From contig ONDR01000003.1 in assembly GCA_900316675.1 (NCBI GenBank), forward strand, positions 57,943-121,942: 64,000 nt of DNA. Direction: 5' to 3'. Below the pieces are notes generated by a model that was not told where the DNA came from, made no database searches, and saw only the letters and a program-made list of their open reading frames with translations. The stretch is from an uncultured Bacteroidales bacterium. GTDB taxonomy: Bacteria > Bacteroidota > Bacteroidia > Bacteroidales > UBA932. Positions 9,061-18,093 of the stretch are shown here, piece after piece (the stretch's first letter is position 1; every line of letters starts with the position of its first letter). The translations under genes and the position numbers were made by a program.

Positions 9061-10203
9061 ATGACCAAAAACAAGAAAGCTATCATCGAAGCCCTGATTT
9101 TCCTTACCATCCTTTGCGGAGGGTTCGGCCTTCTGGCATGGAAGATGGGAAGCGGAAACCTTCTTAATACGATGATGAACACAGCCCACAGCCTTATTCT
9201 TAATGTGGTGCTGTACCTCATGGGAATTACCGTGCTGACAGGAGCCCTCAGTAAGCTTATGGCAGAGTTCGGCGTTGTTACGCTGCTGGAGAAGCTGCTT
9301 CGTCCGCTGATGAAGCCGCTCTTTAACCTGCCCGGCGTTGCGGCCCTTGGTGCTGTGATGACCTTCCTGTCAGACAACCCGGCCATCATCGCCCTCAGCA
9401 AGGACAAGACGTTTGCATCATACTTCAAGAAGTATCAGCTGGTGTCACTTACCAACTTTGGAACCGCCTTTGGAATGGGTTTCGTGGTACTTATCACCAT
9501 GATTGGTTTTGGTCAGGCAGCACCGGCGCTGATAGGTCTGCTTGGCGCCTTCTGCGGCTCTATCATTTCTACCCGCCTTATGCAGCGTTCCGTGCTCAAG
9601 AGCTATCCAGAAATGGACAGCCCCGTAGTAGAGGAAATCTCCCACAAGCGTACGGATGCAGAGCCCGAGGTTCAGGAAGAGAAAAAGAGCCTTTTCATGC
9701 GCATCCTGGACTCTATGCTGGATGGTGGCAAGAATGGTGTAGAGCTTGGTTTGCAGATTATTCCGGGCGTGGTTATCATCACCACGCTGGTTATTCTGCT
9801 TACTTTTGGAGTCGGTTCCGCCGGCGAATACAATGGTTCCGCAAACCAGGGTGTGCCCATCCTTCCATGGCTGGCAGAAAAAATCGACTTTGTATTCAAA
9901 GGCCTGTTTGGCTTTGATGCAATGCAGCTTATCGCCTTCCCCATGACCGCCCTCGGTGCCGTAGGAGCAGCCCTTGGCCTGCTTCCTTCATTCAACGCCG
10001 CCGGCATTCTTGACGGTAACGCAATTGCAGTCTGCACCGCCATCGGCATGTGCTGGAGCGGTTATCTTTCTACCCACACTGCTATGTTGGATTCCCTTGG
10101 CTACAGGCATCTTATTTCCAAAGCCATCGTTTCCCATACTATTGCAGGACTTTGTGCCGGTATCATCGCCCACTTCGCCTACCTTGGTTTCAGCCTGCTT
10201 TAG
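9061..10203 (+). CDS. Gate-domain (nucleoside-recognition / spore-maturation-like) inner-membrane protein
   Basis: The 380-residue protein has about eight hydrophobic segments, so it is an integral inner-membrane protein. An N-terminal half (to about residue 175) and a C-terminal half (from about residue 220) are joined by a charged cytoplasmic-type linker rich in Glu and Lys (EEISHKRTDAEPEVQEEKKS). Both halves carry Gly-rich helices, for example FLSDNPAIIALS and GMGFVVLITM, resembling the Gate domain of nucleoside permeases and SpmA/SpmB. Members of this family are usually annotated as nucleoside-recognition-domain proteins without a proven substrate. It lies between recO and rnr on the same strand, which gives no strong functional hint. 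Confidence 0.7.
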   Translation: MTKNKKAIIEALIFLTILCGGFGLLAWKMGSGNLLNTMMNTAHSLILNVVLYLMGITVLTGALSKLMAEFGVVTLLEKLLRPLMKPLFNLPGVAALGAVMTFLSDNPAIIALSKDKTFASYFKKYQLVSLTNFGTAFGMGFVVLITMIGFGQAAPALIGLLGAFCGSIISTRLMQRSVLKSYPEMDSPVVEEISHKRTDAEPEVQEEKKSLFMRILDSMLDGGKNGVELGLQIIPGVVIITTLVILLTFGVGSAGEYNGSANQGVPILPWLAEKIDFVFKGLFGFDAMQLIAFPMTALGAVGAALGLLPSFNAAGILDGNAIAVCTAIGMCWSGYLSTHTAMLDSLGYRHLISKAIVSHTIAGLCAGIIAHFAYLGFSLL

Positions 10204-10227
10204 GTTGAGGCCGATTACATAATAATT

Positions 10228-12282
10228 ATGAGCAGAAACAGCGGAAAACGCGGCTCCGGCAGAGGAAACGCCGGCAGCAGCCGTAGGGAAAACAGTAAGA
10301 GAATCAAAGGAAAAGAATACGAGGGCATTGCGCAGATGTCCAGGGACGGCAGCCTCTTTGTAAAAGTAGAAGAGCTGCAGGACGACATTTACGTACGTGC
10401 GCAGAAGACCCGCGGCGCGCTTAACGGAGACCTTGTCCGCATAGTGGTAAAGGCCGGGAAGGTAAAGGCCGGCCAGCATCTGGAAGGCGAGGTCCAGGAA
10501 ATTCTGGAACGCAGCAAAAAGCCCTTTGTGGGCGTCCTGCACCGTATGGGCGCCAAGGCCTGGGTGCTTATGCAAAGCAAATCCATGCCCTACGACATAG
10601 AACTTGACACCGCTGTTCTGGCATCCGAGGCCCAGTCCGGATACAAGGTTGCAGCCGTTGTGGACGATTGGCCCCGTGGCAGCGAATACCCCCGCGGTCA
10701 TGTGGTCGACATCCTTGGAGAGATGGGCAAGAACGATACCGAGATGCATGCCATCCTTGCAGAATACGGCTTGCCTTACAGGTTCGAGAAAGAAGTTGAA
10801 AATGCTGCCGATGCTATTTCTGATGTGATATCAGATACCCAGATGCATGGCCGCAAAGACTTCAGGAAGGTGCTTACTTTCACTATCGACCCCGCAGACG
10901 CAAAAGACTTTGACGACGCCCTGTCCTTCGTCCGCCTGAAAAACGGAAACTACGAAGTTGGTGTGCACATTGCCGATGTTTCATGGTACGTTAAGCCCGG
11001 AGACCCTGTGGACAGGGAGGCGCAGGAGCGCGGCACATCCGTTTATCTGGTAGACAGGACAGTTCCGATGCTTCCGGAGAAGCTCTGCAATAAGCTTTGC
11101 TCCCTGCGTCCCGGTGAAGACAAGCTCACCTTCAGCGCTGTTTTTGAAATTACTCCCAAGGGAAAGGTTGAAAGCTTCTGGATAGGCCGAACTGCCATAA
11201 ATTCTGACTACCGTTTTGATTACGATACTGCCCAGAAGATCATAGAAGACGGAAAGGGCAAAAGAGACATAGACGATGCCATCCTCACCCTCTGGGGCCT
11301 TGCCAAGGGCTTCCGCGACAAGCGCTTCAAGGCCGGAGCAATTAGCTTCGAGCGCCCTGAAATGAAGGTTGAGTGCGATGCTGAGGGCCGCCCGATTGCC
11401 GTGCATCAACACATTTCAAAAGAAGCTAACTGGCTTATAGAAGAGTTCATGCTGCTGGCCAACCGCAGCGTGGCCGAATGGGTGGCAACCTGCGGCAAGA
11501 TGGACGGCAAGGAGCGCAAAGGTGCCAAGACCTTTGTTTATCGTGTGCACGATACCCCCAACATGGAAAAGCTTGGCAGCCTTGGCAAATTCGCCGGCCA
11601 CTTTGGCTACAAGGCCAAGTTCGACGATGCCGACGGCCGCAAGGTGGCTCACAAGCTTAATGACCTTTTGAACGAGGCCAAGGACAAGCCTGAGTTCATG
11701 CCTATGGAGATGATAGCCCTGCGAAGCATGGCAAAGGCATCGTACAGCACGGACAACATCGGCCACTACGGACTTGCCTTTAAATTCTACACTCACTTTA
11801 CGTCGCCTATCCGACGTTATCCTGACCTTATGGTGCACCGCCTGCTGAGCAAGTATTTGGCCAATGGTGAGAGCGCAGATAAGGGTTATTTTGAGGGCCA
11901 GTGCGTCCATGCATCGGAGCGTGAGGTAATTGCCGCCAACGCAGAGCGCGACAGCATTAAGTATAAATTGGTGGAATTCATGCAGGATAAGATAGATCAG
12001 GAGTTCGACGGTCATATTTCCAGCCTTACTGAGTGGGGCATGTATGTAGAGATTGAGCCTACCAAGATAGAGGGTATGGTGCCCCTGCGCAGCATCCGCA
12101 GTGATTTTTATGACTTTGACGAGGCCCGTTACCTGATCCGTGGCAAGCGCACCCGCAACATCTACCGTCTTGGAGACCCCGTGCGCGTTAGGGTCAAGGC
12201 CACCAACCTAGAGCAGCGCCTCCTTGACTACGAGCTTATTGAAGCCCCCCAGAAGCCATGTTCAAAGAAGTCAAGACGATAG
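10228..12282 (+). CDS. rnr: Ribonuclease R
   Basis: This is a processive 3'-to-5' exoribonuclease of the RNB family, active on structured RNA in the cytoplasm. The 684 residues run in the usual order: a basic, Gly/Arg-rich N-terminal tail, cold-shock domains, then the RNB catalytic domain with the acidic magnesium-binding motif TIDPADAKDFDDA (Asp 221, 227, 229 and 230). The later RNB signature FYTHFTSPIRRYPDLMVHR is also present. A C-terminal S1 domain (GHISSLTEWGMYVEI) and a short Lys-rich tail (CSKKSRR) close the protein. The start ATG lies 24 bases after the previous stop. The HAD gene begins inside the last 25 bases in another frame, so the two are likely co-translated. Confidence 0.95.
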   Translation: MSRNSGKRGSGRGNAGSSRRENSKRIKGKEYEGIAQMSRDGSLFVKVEELQDDIYVRAQKTRGALNGDLVRIVVKAGKVKAGQHLEGEVQEILERSKKPFVGVLHRMGAKAWVLMQSKSMPYDIELDTAVLASEAQSGYKVAAVVDDWPRGSEYPRGHVVDILGEMGKNDTEMHAILAEYGLPYRFEKEVENAADAISDVISDTQMHGRKDFRKVLTFTIDPADAKDFDDALSFVRLKNGNYEVGVHIADVSWYVKPGDPVDREAQERGTSVYLVDRTVPMLPEKLCNKLCSLRPGEDKLTFSAVFEITPKGKVESFWIGRTAINSDYRFDYDTAQKIIEDGKGKRDIDDAILTLWGLAKGFRDKRFKAGAISFERPEMKVECDAEGRPIAVHQHISKEANWLIEEFMLLANRSVAEWVATCGKMDGKERKGAKTFVYRVHDTPNMEKLGSLGKFAGHFGYKAKFDDADGRKVAHKLNDLLNEAKDKPEFMPMEMIALRSMAKASYSTDNIGHYGLAFKFYTHFTSPIRRYPDLMVHRLLSKYLANGESADKGYFEGQCVHASEREVIAANAERDSIKYKLVEFMQDKIDQEFDGHISSLTEWGMYVEIEPTKIEGMVPLRSIRSDFYDFDEARYLIRGKRTRNIYRLGDPVRVRVKATNLEQRLLDYELIEAPQKPCSKKSRR

Positions 12283-12950
12283 CCTTTGATGCCGATGATA
12301 CCTTGTGGAACAATGAAACCTTGTTCCGCGAGGCGGAGCGCAAATGGGCGGAGGTCATGAAAGATTACGGCTCCCTTGAAGAGCTGTCCGCCATCCTGTA
12401 CAAACGGGAGGCAGAGAATATGGAGGCCCTTGGCTTCGGTGCCAAGCCTTATCTGATTTCCGTTCTTGAGACATCCGTCGCTCTGGCCGGCGACAAGCTT
12501 ACCGGATCGATGGTTGGAAAGATTATTGCGGCCGGAAGAGAGATAATCGACAACCCGGCAACGCCTTACGAAGGCGTAAAGGAGGCCCTGGAGGCCATCA
12601 GGGCCAAGAAAAAGTATCGAATGGTAATGCTTACAAAGGGGGACCTGCTGGACCAGGAGCACAAGATAGCCCGTAGCGGCCTGGGCCCGCTTTTCGACCG
12701 CATCGTCATCACTTCCAACAAGAGTAAAAAAGAGTATCAGGACCTATGCAAAGAGGAGGGGATTGCAATGGAAGAGTTCCTTATGGTTGGAAATTCCTTT
12801 AAGTCAGATATCGCCCCCGTCCTTGAACTGGGCGGCTGGGGCGCCTATATTCCGTCCCAAGTCATTTGGGTGCACGAAGTCGTAGAAGAGTACCCCCATC
12901 CGCGCCTGCTGAAACTCGCCTCCATGAGCGAGCTTCCGGCATATCTTTAG
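12258..12950 (+). CDS. HAD-superfamily hydrolase
   Basis: A cytoplasmic phosphatase-like protein of 230 residues. Motif I is FDADDTLW with nucleophile Asp 11 and Asp 13. Motif II is the Thr of VMLTKGD, a Lys follows in the region before EYQD, and motif IV is VGNSFKSDI with the final Asp. The cap is a helical insertion after motif I (type C1), as in phosphoglycolate phosphatase or YjjG-like nucleotidases. The substrate cannot be read from sequence. The start overlaps the end of rnr by 25 bases. The stop overlaps that of the convergent sigma-factor gene by four bases, leaving no room for a terminator between them. Confidence 0.85.
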   Translation: MFKEVKTIAFDADDTLWNNETLFREAERKWAEVMKDYGSLEELSAILYKREAENMEALGFGAKPYLISVLETSVALAGDKLTGSMVGKIIAAGREIIDNPATPYEGVKEALEAIRAKKKYRMVMLTKGDLLDQEHKIARSGLGPLFDRIVITSNKSKKEYQDLCKEEGIAMEEFLMVGNSFKSDIAPVLELGGWGAYIPSQVIWVHEVVEEYPHPRLLKLASMSELPAYL

Positions 12951-13567
12951 ACCGGATATTTGCCGTACAGGCAGAAGAGCATCAGTATTGATGGCAGGTA
13001 GTCTTTGAGGGAAGAGCGCATTACCTCAAGAACACGCTGGATTTCACGCTTAACCTTACGGGAAGATACTCCGTATTTATCTGCAATCTGGTCGTAAGTA
13101 AGGTCTTCGAAGCGGCTGGAATAGAAAATATCCCTGGTCATCTTGGGCATAGTCCTCATGAATTCCTGGAAGATGCGCTGAACCTCTTCCTTGAAAAGGA
13201 GAGCCATGTCCTGGCCGTCCAACACAACTATTTCTGAAAGAAGAGCCCTGTAAGCATCGCTTTGGATGTCCTGCTCTATCCTCATTCTGGTAGCCTTGTT
13301 CCGCAGGAAATTAAGGCTGCTGTTCTTTACTGATGTAAGGAGGTATGCTTCCGGCAGCGAAGAAAGCTGAAGCTCGTGCCTTTTGTCCCAGAAGCGTGCG
13401 AAACAGTCAGAAACGATATCTTCTGCCGCCGATCTGTCGTGAATATATGAAAAGGCGATGTTAACGAAGGGCCCCCTGAACCTTGAAAAAAGGGCAGCGA
13501 ACTCCTGGGCAGAAATAACAGGAGAGGCTGCAGGCTGGTCCTGAATTTTATGATTCGTCTTATCCAT
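12947..13567 (-). CDS. ECF sigma factor, regulator of the first glycan locus
   Basis: An extracytoplasmic-function sigma factor of 206 residues. Region 2 is visible as NIAFSYIHDRSAAEDIVSDC with FARFWDKR, and region 4 as PKMTRDIFYSSRFEDLTYDQ followed by IADKYGVSSRKVKREIQRVL, a helix-turn-helix. The hydrophobic C-terminal tail (ILMLFCLYGKYPV) is typical of the Bacteroidota group that pairs with FecR anti-sigma factors. Here it is divergent from the FecR gene rather than in front of it on the same strand. Its likely role is to switch on the FecR-SusC-SusD operon when the STN domain of SusC reports ligand. Confidence 0.9.
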   Translation of the reverse strand: MDKTNHKIQDQPAASPVISAQEFAALFSRFRGPFVNIAFSYIHDRSAAEDIVSDCFARFWDKRHELQLSSLPEAYLLTSVKNSSLNFLRNKATRMRIEQDIQSDAYRALLSEIVVLDGQDMALLFKEEVQRIFQEFMRTMPKMTRDIFYSSRFEDLTYDQIADKYGVSSRKVKREIQRVLEVMRSSLKDYLPSILMLFCLYGKYPV

Positions 13568-13581
13568 ATCAAAAGCGTTGG

Positions 13582-13589
13582 CAAAGATA
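13582..13589 (-). promoter_or_regulatory. -7 element TATCTTTG for the ECF sigma gene
   Basis: On the minus strand the bases read TATCTTTG, an exact TAnnTTTG match, 15 bases before the ATG. The rest of the 140-base gap to the FecR gene is A/T-rich and shows no similar element facing FecR, which would fit FecR-SusCD being read by the ECF sigma factor itself. Confidence 0.55.
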
Positions 13590-13707
13590 GGGTTTTTAAT
13601 GAATATAAAAGTATTTTGGTCGATTTTCAGAAAATTTAAAACTTTTTAGTAAAAAAAGAGGTCCATAATGTAAAGTCAAGTGTCTTAATAATGTTAAAAC
13701 GATAAAA

Positions 13708-14655
13708 ATGGATTCATATTTACTGCTGAAATACTTCAAGGGAACTGCCTCAGCAAAAGAAGAGGCGGAGATCCAAAAATGGCTTGCAGAAGACACTGAC
13801 GGCTCCCATCTGGAGACCTACCGTCAGATGCATGACGTATTTAATGGAATGACAATTTACAATGACGGAGGACTGTCCTTTGCAAAGGTCAGGGCTCGCC
13901 GCCGGAAGATATTTACCGCCATCGCAGCGGCTGCTGCCTGCGTGGCCATGGTCTTTGGCCTTATGACCATAGAGAAGAACCGCACCATGGACCTTGTGGC
14001 GTCAAAGACGGAAACAATGTCTGTTCCCGCCGGAAAAAGCCTCATGCTAAAATTGGACGACGGCAGTACCATCTGGCTTAACGGAGGTACAGAGATAGAG
14101 AAACCCGTAGTCTTCGGCCGCAAGGACCGCAAGATAACTGTCCGCAGCGGAGAAATCTTCCTGGATGTTGCCAAAGATGCTAACCGCCCCTTCTACGTAG
14201 AGACATTCGCTTCTACTATCAAGGTTGTCGGTACAAGGTTCGATGTCCAGGTGGATGAGTCCGAATCCTTCTGCTCTGTAGCTCTGCTTCAGGGAAAAGT
14301 AGAGGCCAGGGAACATGCCGAGGGCACGGTGATCGGCCTGGAGCCGGACGAAATGCTTTGCATCGACCATGGCAAAGTGTCAAAAACCCGCATCCAGAAC
14401 AGTTCGGCTGTAGATTGCTGGACAGAAGGCCTCATCGACGTGTCTGAACAGCCCTTCGACGGCCTGATGAAGAAGTTCGAAAAGGCCTACAATGTCAATA
14501 TCGTCATTGAAAGGGACACCTTGCCCAAAGTTAGTTACACCCGTGGCAAAGTGCGTGTCTCAGATGGCATAGAACACGCCCTGAGCGTGCTTCAGATAGC
14601 TTCTGACTTTACTTACGAAAGAGACTTCAATACAAATACAATTGTCATCAAGTAA
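13708..14655 (+). CDS. FecR-family anti-sigma factor
   Basis: This 315-residue single-pass inner-membrane protein transmits the state of the outer-membrane SusC to the ECF sigma factor. A short cytoplasmic N-terminal region (residues 1-70, LLKYFKGTASAKEEAEIQKW) precedes a membrane segment at about 72-92. A periplasmic FecR domain follows (VPAGKSLMLKLDDGSTIWLN, then GEIFLDVAKDANRPFYV). The C-terminal DUF4974-like module (LIDVSEQPFDGLMKKFEKAY) resembles the STN fold and is expected to contact the SusC STN domain. The SusC gene starts 21 bases downstream. The cognate sigma factor is encoded divergently on the left. Confidence 0.93.
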   Translation: MDSYLLLKYFKGTASAKEEAEIQKWLAEDTDGSHLETYRQMHDVFNGMTIYNDGGLSFAKVRARRRKIFTAIAAAAACVAMVFGLMTIEKNRTMDLVASKTETMSVPAGKSLMLKLDDGSTIWLNGGTEIEKPVVFGRKDRKITVRSGEIFLDVAKDANRPFYVETFASTIKVVGTRFDVQVDESESFCSVALLQGKVEAREHAEGTVIGLEPDEMLCIDHGKVSKTRIQNSSAVDCWTEGLIDVSEQPFDGLMKKFEKAYNVNIVIERDTLPKVSYTRGKVRVSDGIEHALSVLQIASDFTYERDFNTNTIVIK

Positions 14656-14676
14656 TTAATTCACAAAACCTTCATT

Positions 14677-17600
14677 ATGCGTAAGCTCTCATTCAGCAAA
14701 AACTGTAAACGGGCATTGTCCGCATTGCTGGTTTCATTGTGCCTCCTTCTTTCATCCGGAAGGGCAGTAGCGCAGGATGCCGGCAGAATCACCCTTAAGA
14801 TGAGTGGTTCACTTGAGCAGGTGCTCGATGCGGTAGAACGCCAGTCCAGGTATCTGTTCTTGAACGATCAGGTAGATTTGAGCAGGACGGTAAGCGTAGA
14901 CGTAAAGGACCAACCTATTACCGAAACGCTGGACCAGGTACTCAAAGGCACCGGTATCAAGTACAAGATTACAGAAACCAACATCATCATTTCCAACAAG
15001 ACCCTGTCAGAAGACAGAATCAAGGAAATTACTTCTTCACACAAACCGCAAGGTAAGTCCAAAGTCGTAAGCGGCCGAATCCTTGACCAGAAAGGCGAGC
15101 CTGTAATAGGCGGTGCCGTAATGATTAAAGGAACTTCTATCGGTGCCAGCTCCGACATTGACGGAAACTTCTCTTTTACCTTGCCGGAGGGCAGCGAATC
15201 CAGAATCCTGGAAGTGTCCAGCCTTGGTTACACCACGTTGGAGATGCCTCTTAACGGACAGCGTTATTTCAATTTTACCCTTGTAGAGGATTCGGAAGTA
15301 CTTGAGGGAACGGTAGTTACCGCCCTTGGTATTCGCAGGGCACAGAAAGCCCTTTCCTACAATGTGCAGGAAGTAAAGAGCGACGATATCCTTTCAAACA
15401 AAGATGCCAACTTCATCAATTCCCTTAGCGGTAAGGCCGCAGGTCTGGTGATCAATGCATCTTCTGCCGGTGTGGGCGGTGCCACCAAAGCCGTAATGCG
15501 TGGCTCCAAGTCCATCACCAAATCTTCAAATGCCCTGTACGTGATTGACGGTGTGCCGATGTCCGCCATCAACCGCGATGCAAGCACAGAGTTCGGCTCT
15601 AACGGTTATACAGACCCTATCGCCGACCTTAACCCCGAGGACATTGAGTCCATGACTGTCCTCACCGGTGCAGCAGCTGCCGCACTTTACGGACAGGATG
15701 GTGCAAACGGTGCCATCGTCATTACCACAAAGAAGGGTGCCGCAGGCAAGACAACCCTTACCATTTCCAATAACACTGAATTCTCTAACGTTACCTTCCT
15801 TCCCAAGTTCCAGGATACATACGGAACCGGAGACCTCCTGTCCTCTGAGGGCTCTTCCGTTTACAGCTGGGGAAGAAAGCTCAACGAATATACATATATG
15901 GGATACGACCCCAAGAGCGATTACTTCAAGACCGGAGTAACCACAACAGAGAGCATATCCCTTTCTACCGGAACGGATAAGAACCAGACCTACCTTTCCG
16001 TAGCAGCAATCAATGCAAACGGAACCGTTCCCAACAACGCCTACAACAGGTACAACTTCGCTTTCCGCAATACTGCCAATTTCCTGAACGACAAGCTCAC
16101 CCTTGACCTTTCTTTCCAGTATGTTAAGCAGAACGACAGGAACATGATCAACCAGGGTCTTTACAACAACCCTCTGGTTGGCGCCTACCTCTTCCCCCGC
16201 GGAGATTCATGGGAGGATGTTTCCATGTACGAGAGATGGAGCAGCGACCGCAGCATCTACACCCAGTACTGGCCTGCAGGTGACGGCGGTATCGTAATGC
16301 AGAACCCTTATTGGATCAACTACCGCGACCTTCGAACCAACAAGAAAGACCGCTACATGGCCCAGGCCAGCCTCAGCTGGAAAGTCCTTGATTGGGTGAC
16401 CCTCACCGGCCGCGTACGTATCGACAATACTGACACCAAGTACGAAGAGCGCTACTATGCAACCACAAACAACCTTCTTACCGGCGGTTCAGACAAAGGT
16501 TATTACGCCCTTCAGACCATAAAGGATAAATCTACCTATGCAGACGCAATGGCAGACATCCACAAGAGCTTCGGCGAATACTGGAACCTTCAGGCAAACA
16601 TTGGTGGTATCATCTCTGACTCACGCAACGACTGGTCTTCAATTTCCGGCGGAATCGGCAACGGCACCATCGGCGTAGAGAATATTCCTAACGTATTCAA
16701 TGTATTTGCAATTGGTGCGGCTTCAACCTCACAGGGCGGCTATCACGACCAGACCCAGAGCGTATTCGCAAGCGTAGAGCTTGGCTACCGCGGCGCATGG
16801 TATCTTACCCTTACCGCCCGTAACGACTGGGATTCCCGTTTGTTTGGCCCCGGAAGCACCAAGAGCTCATTCTTCTATCCTTCAGTCGGTTTGTCAGGAG
16901 TTCTTTCCCAGGCCCTGAACCTTCCCAAGTTCGTTGAGCTCCTTAAAGTTCGCGGTTCTTACGCCCAGGTTGGTACCTCATACCAGAGATGGATTGCAAA
17001 TCCTCTTCACTCATGGGACAACAGCCAGCAGGCATGGAAGACCCAGACTGCATATCCGGTATCAGACCTTAAGCCGGAAATGACCGCTTCATGGGAGGCC
17101 GGTATCCAGACTCGCATCGCCGGAGGCTTCAGCTTCGACCTGTCCTGGTACCTGACCAACACCAAGAACCAGACCTTCAATCCCGGTATCTCTTCAGGAT
17201 CCGGTTATTCTGATATTTACATCCAGTCCGGTAATGTACGCAACACCGGTATAGAGCTTCAGCTTGGTTACAACCACAGCTGGGGCAAGTTCAGCTGGAA
17301 TTCTGTATATACGTTCTCTACCAACAAGAACAAGATTATCAGCCTTGCTGCAGACGTTACCAACCCTGTTACGGGAGAAAAGTTCAGCGTAGCACAGCTG
17401 AATATGGGCGGTCTTGGCAATGCCCGTTTCATCCTTCAGGAAGGCGGCTCGCTGGGCGATATCTACTCCCGCGCAGACCTCAAGAGGGACAACCGCGGCA
17501 GTATTTATGTAACCGAAACCGGCGCCATCGCAACCGAGGCTTATTCCGACTTCTCCAAGTACATCAAGCTTGGCAGCGTCCTTCCCAAGGCCAACATGGC

Positions 17601-18081
17601 ATGGAGGAACGAATTCAAGTTCGGAAACTTCTCTGCATCGGCTATGGTTCAGGCCCGTCTTGGCGGTATCGTATTCTCAAGAACCCAGGCTATGCTTGAC
17701 AGGTTCGGCGTTTCAGAGGCAACCGCAATCGCCCGTGACAACGGTGGCGTTGTTATCAACGGCAGCGACCTTATTGACGCCAGCAAGTGGTACACTGCCA
17801 TCGGCGGCGGCGACACCGTGCCCCAGTTCTACACCTATGACGCCACCAACGTTCGCCTGAGCGAGGCTGCAATAGGTTACACCTTCCCCCGCAAGATGCT
17901 GTGGAACATGTTCGACCTTACCCTTCAGGTTGTAGGAAAGAACCTTCTCATGATTTACTGCAAGGCTCCCTTCGACCCCGAGGCAACAGCAACTACTACC
18001 AACAATTACTACCAGGGAATCGACTATTTCATGATGCCCGGTGTACGTACCTACGGATTCAACGTCCGTCTTAACTTCTAA
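14677..18081 (+). CDS. SusC-family TonB-dependent transporter with STN signalling domain
   Basis: An outer-membrane importer for oligosaccharides, 1134 residues. After a signal peptide (to about residue 33, VAQDAG) comes an STN domain (about 36-110, ITLKMSGSLEQVLDAVERQS), the domain that signals to FecR. It is followed by a carboxypeptidase-regulatory-like domain (about 128-205) and the plug, with the SusC signatures LYVIDGVPM and GAAAAALYGQDGANGAIVIT. The barrel ends in NVRLNF with a terminal aromatic residue. The STN domain plus the FecR and sigma genes upstream indicate trans-envelope control. The SusD gene begins 12 bases later. By gene content the ligand is probably an N-glycan released by the GH18 of the same operon. 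Confidence 0.95.
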   Translation: MRKLSFSKNCKRALSALLVSLCLLLSSGRAVAQDAGRITLKMSGSLEQVLDAVERQSRYLFLNDQVDLSRTVSVDVKDQPITETLDQVLKGTGIKYKITETNIIISNKTLSEDRIKEITSSHKPQGKSKVVSGRILDQKGEPVIGGAVMIKGTSIGASSDIDGNFSFTLPEGSESRILEVSSLGYTTLEMPLNGQRYFNFTLVEDSEVLEGTVVTALGIRRAQKALSYNVQEVKSDDILSNKDANFINSLSGKAAGLVINASSAGVGGATKAVMRGSKSITKSSNALYVIDGVPMSAINRDASTEFGSNGYTDPIADLNPEDIESMTVLTGAAAAALYGQDGANGAIVITTKKGAAGKTTLTISNNTEFSNVTFLPKFQDTYGTGDLLSSEGSSVYSWGRKLNEYTYMGYDPKSDYFKTGVTTTESISLSTGTDKNQTYLSVAAINANGTVPNNAYNRYNFAFRNTANFLNDKLTLDLSFQYVKQNDRNMINQGLYNNPLVGAYLFPRGDSWEDVSMYERWSSDRSIYTQYWPAGDGGIVMQNPYWINYRDLRTNKKDRYMAQASLSWKVLDWVTLTGRVRIDNTDTKYEERYYATTNNLLTGGSDKGYYALQTIKDKSTYADAMADIHKSFGEYWNLQANIGGIISDSRNDWSSISGGIGNGTIGVENIPNVFNVFAIGAASTSQGGYHDQTQSVFASVELGYRGAWYLTLTARNDWDSRLFGPGSTKSSFFYPSVGLSGVLSQALNLPKFVELLKVRGSYAQVGTSYQRWIANPLHSWDNSQQAWKTQTAYPVSDLKPEMTASWEAGIQTRIAGGFSFDLSWYLTNTKNQTFNPGISSGSGYSDIYIQSGNVRNTGIELQLGYNHSWGKFSWNSVYTFSTNKNKIISLAADVTNPVTGEKFSVAQLNMGGLGNARFILQEGGSLGDIYSRADLKRDNRGSIYVTETGAIATEAYSDFSKYIKLGSVLPKANMAWRNEFKFGNFSASAMVQARLGGIVFSRTQAMLDRFGVSEATAIARDNGGVVINGSDLIDASKWYTAIGGGDTVPQFYTYDATNVRLSEAAIGYTFPRKMLWNMFDLTLQVVGKNLLMIYCKAPFDPEATATTTNNYYQGIDYFMMPGVRTYGFNVRLNF

Positions 18082-18093
18082 GGAGGACTGAAT

